A stretch of DNA of 51,025 bases, from NCBI GenBank assembly GCA_036821485.1, contig DAISJM010000025.1, positions 1 through 51,025 on the forward strand, written 5' to 3'. Made by a program: the position numbers and the translations under genes. Positions 49,219 to 51,025 of this stretch are shown here, piece after piece. Positions within the stretch are counted from its first letter, which is position 1. Each line of letters starts with the position of its first letter. Source of the DNA: DAISJM01 sp036821485. Its GTDB lineage: Bacteria > Verrucomicrobiota > Kiritimatiellia > CAIQIC01 > JAGNIJ01. The notes beneath the pieces were generated by a model that saw nothing but the letters and a program-made list of their open reading frames with translations, made no database searches and was not told where the DNA came from.

Positions 49219-49386
49219 CAGTACGACTTGCCCAGCCTTTTGGATAGCCCCATCCCGGAGTTTCACGGGCAACAGACCGCACTGCTTCGGCAAACAATAT
49301 CTGGATTTGGACGTCATCCACGTCTATGTTGTCATTAATTAATCGTACGCTGGCAGATTCGCCGGCAGGCGGCTGTGGGGAGGAAC

Positions 49387-51025
49387 ATGGGGCGCCCAAC
49401 GTCGAAAGCGTCGAAGTCCGCGAAGAAGACGGCCCAGGCACAAGAGCCTTTGTCCGGCGACTCCGTCGAGGCCTTGCGTACCCTCCAGATTCTCCTGGTG
49501 GACGACGATCCGGTGGACCGTGCGGCAACGCGCCGCTCCATCAACAAATCCAAGCTCAACGCTGCCATCGACGAAGCGGGCGATATCGAGTCCGGCATTC
49601 TCGCCCTCCGCCAGAAGCCCTACGACGTCGTCGTGCTGGATCATATTCTCCCGGACGGCAAGAGCGCGGACTTCCTGCGACGTGCACGCGATTGCGGCTT
49701 GGGCACCCCCGTCATTGTGGCCACAGGATTCGGAGACGAGATGCTGGTGGCCGACCTGCTGAAAACCGGCGCCGCCGACTACCTTCCCAAAGACCGCCTG
49801 ACACCGGACTCCCTGTTTCGTGCCGTGTCTCATGCGATTCGCGTCTACCGGGCCGAACAGGAACTGCGCCACCAGGATGCGCTCCTTCGCGGCGTGGCGG
49901 AAGCCGCCACGCTGCTGCACACCCACGCCGACCGGGCCACAGCCGTTAACGAGGCGCTCGAGATTCTCTGCCGCGCCACGGAAGCCGACCGCGCCGTGGT
50001 CTTCGAACACATCATCCTGCCCGATACCCAGGAACCGGCCATGACCCACCGGTTTGAGTGGAATCGCGCCACGGGCAACTACCTCCTGAGCAGTGAGTCT
50101 CAGCAGAATATGCTCTACAGCAGTCTCGGCTTCGAACGCTGGCACGTGGCCCTGTCAGCAGGCCACACCATCAGCGGCCCCGTTCGCCTGTTCCCGGAAG
50201 ATGAGCGCAAGCGACTCGAATCCGAGGGCGTCCGGTCGATACTGCTCGTGCCTATCTTCGTCGAAAACCGGTTCTGGGGTTTCATCAGGCTGGAGGACCG
50301 GCATGGCGAACGGGTCTGGTCCGGCCACGAGAAGACCATTCTCGTCGCAAGCGCCGCCGCCATCGGAAGTGCGCTCGTACATCGCCGCGCGGACGAACAA
50401 CTCCGCCGAAAGGAAGAACGCTACCGGGCTATCCTCGAAAACCAGGTGGATCTCTTCTGCCGGTCAACCCCCGATCTCAAGCTGACCTTCGTCAACAACA
50501 CGTACTGCCGCTACTTTGGAAAATCGCGGAAGGAACTCCTTGGCCAGAGTTTCCTGCCCCACATCCCCGATACCGACATGGAGGCCACGCGCCGTCATTT
50601 CGAGGCACTGACGCCCGACGTCCCCATCAACACCCACGAGCACAGGGCCATGGCGCCGGACGGTCGCACCCGCTGGCAGCAATGGACCAACCGGGCCGTG
50701 TTCGACGACGCCGGACGGGTTATCGAATACGAGTCGGTCGGCCGCGACGTGACGGATCGGCACGAGATGGAGGAAGCGCTCAAAGTCTCCGAGGCCAAGT
50801 ACCGCGCCCTCGTGGAGCAGATGCCCGCCGTTGTCTATTCTGCCCGTCTCGACGACGCGAGCAGTACCATCTATATCAGCCCGCAGATCGAGGCCATCCT
50901 CGGATACTCCCCCGGCCAGTTTCTCAGGGATCCGGATCTGTGGTTGAAAGTCATCCACCCCGAAGACCGCGATCGCGTGCTGGACGCCGCAGCCAAGTGT
51001 CGCCGAGTCGGCGACCTCTTCGCCC
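49387..51025 (+). CDS. Response-regulator/GAF/PAS sensor protein (5' part)
   Basis: An open frame runs from ATG 49387 (GGGGAGG 4 bp upstream) off the window end, at least 546 residues. Order: a basic N-terminal tail, a receiver domain (about 37-155) with LLVDDDPVDR, phospho-acceptor Asp in VVVLDHILPDG and Lys in YLPKDRL; a GAF domain (about 165-330, EALEILCRATEADRAVVFEH, RSILLVPIFVENRFWGFIRLED); a PAS domain (about 340-460, YRAILENQVDLFCRSTPDLKLTFVN, GQSFLPHIP) and a second PAS (from about 470, YRALVEQMPAVVYSA, PQIEAILGYSPGQF, VIHPEDRDRV). The output (histidine kinase, GGDEF or other) lies outside the window. Shifted-frame ORFs here are shadows. Confidence 0.88.
   Translation, partial: MGRPTSKASKSAKKTAQAQEPLSGDSVEALRTLQILLVDDDPVDRAATRRSINKSKLNAAIDEAGDIESGILALRQKPYDVVVLDHILPDGKSADFLRRARDCGLGTPVIVATGFGDEMLVADLLKTGAADYLPKDRLTPDSLFRAVSHAIRVYRAEQELRHQDALLRGVAEAATLLHTHADRATAVNEALEILCRATEADRAVVFEHIILPDTQEPAMTHRFEWNRATGNYLLSSESQQNMLYSSLGFERWHVALSAGHTISGPVRLFPEDERKRLESEGVRSILLVPIFVENRFWGFIRLEDRHGERVWSGHEKTILVASAAAIGSALVHRRADEQLRRKEERYRAILENQVDLFCRSTPDLKLTFVNNTYCRYFGKSRKELLGQSFLPHIPDTDMEATRRHFEALTPDVPINTHEHRAMAPDGRTRWQQWTNRAVFDDAGRVIEYESVGRDVTDRHEMEEALKVSEAKYRALVEQMPAVVYSARLDDASSTIYISPQIEAILGYSPGQFLRDPDLWLKVIHPEDRDRVLDAAAKCRRVGDLFA

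Noticed and set aside
49326..50145. Several ORFs in the 49.3-50.1 kb region on both strands
   Set aside because: The receiver-GAF-PAS frame from 49387 accounts for the coding signal and is open to the window end; the others are shadows.

Overview
The window is a high-GC bacterial chromosome segment with tightly packed, often 4-bp-overlapping genes. Gene content (GldA/F/G-type ABC transporter with a DUF4340 protein, an AsmA-like protein, DUF2851, SpoIIE/STAS/RsbW-type partner switching, heptosyltransferase-like GT9, outer-membrane proteins) fits a Gram-negative member of the PVC group, with Kiritimatiellota/Verrucomicrobiota my best guess. That is inference: no rRNA or tRNA gene is present to confirm it.

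Layout. 1-3.3 kb: the 3' end of prfC (+), then a leftward GT9 glycosyltransferase, a membrane protein and a BASS-type transporter. 3.3-12.2 kb: a leftward envelope operon, htrA-like protease > ABC ATPase > ABC permease > GldG-like > DUF4340 > AsmA-like, with overlapping stops and starts. 12.3-15.7 kb: rightward DUF2851, SGNH hydrolase and outer-membrane protein. 15.8-20.5 kb: a zinc-ribbon protein, a membrane SpoIIE-type phosphatase, a DUF362 protein, and a STAS/anti-sigma kinase pair. 20.6-25.1 kb: a lipoprotein and a molybdenum-cofactor cluster (moaA, moeA, moaC, mobA, moaD, moaE). 25.1-27.3 kb: an alternative-oxidase-like diiron protein and thrC.

27.4-39.5 kb is an accessory island. Its sequence is visibly less GC-rich and all 19 genes lie on the minus strand. 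Cargo includes an AbiEi/AbiEii pair, a YefM/YoeB-type pair, an RHH/RelE-type pair, a possible nucleotidyltransferase two-gene module, a GIY-YIG protein, a membrane EEP phosphatase, a GFA protein, an RsgA GTPase, a KtrB/TrkH K+ channel subunit and several small unknowns. Three families of intergenic repeats, here named R1, R2 and R3, separate one- to four-gene units, and R2 copies lie flush with or overlap stop codons. The layout resembles a gene-cassette array, but neither canonical attC core sites nor an integrase are visible. The island's outer edge carries two 42-bp inverted-repeat pairs.

39.5-51.0 kb returns to the high-GC core: a secreted HEAT-repeat protein overlapping a secreted protein with about twelve DxxGxDxY repeats, DUF456, a secreted unknown, a LacI regulator with a YacP-like NYN nuclease, a leftward cluster (zinc-ribbon/multi-OB membrane protein, TctA-like permease, YdjM-like membrane protein), and a REC-GAF-PAS-PAS sensor protein running off the end.

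Between core genes are dispersed structured repeats. The clearest is an 83-85 bp element that can fold as a four-way cloverleaf. Its two copies differ by a compensatory base-pair change, and one copy sits in frame inside a signal-peptide-coding region.
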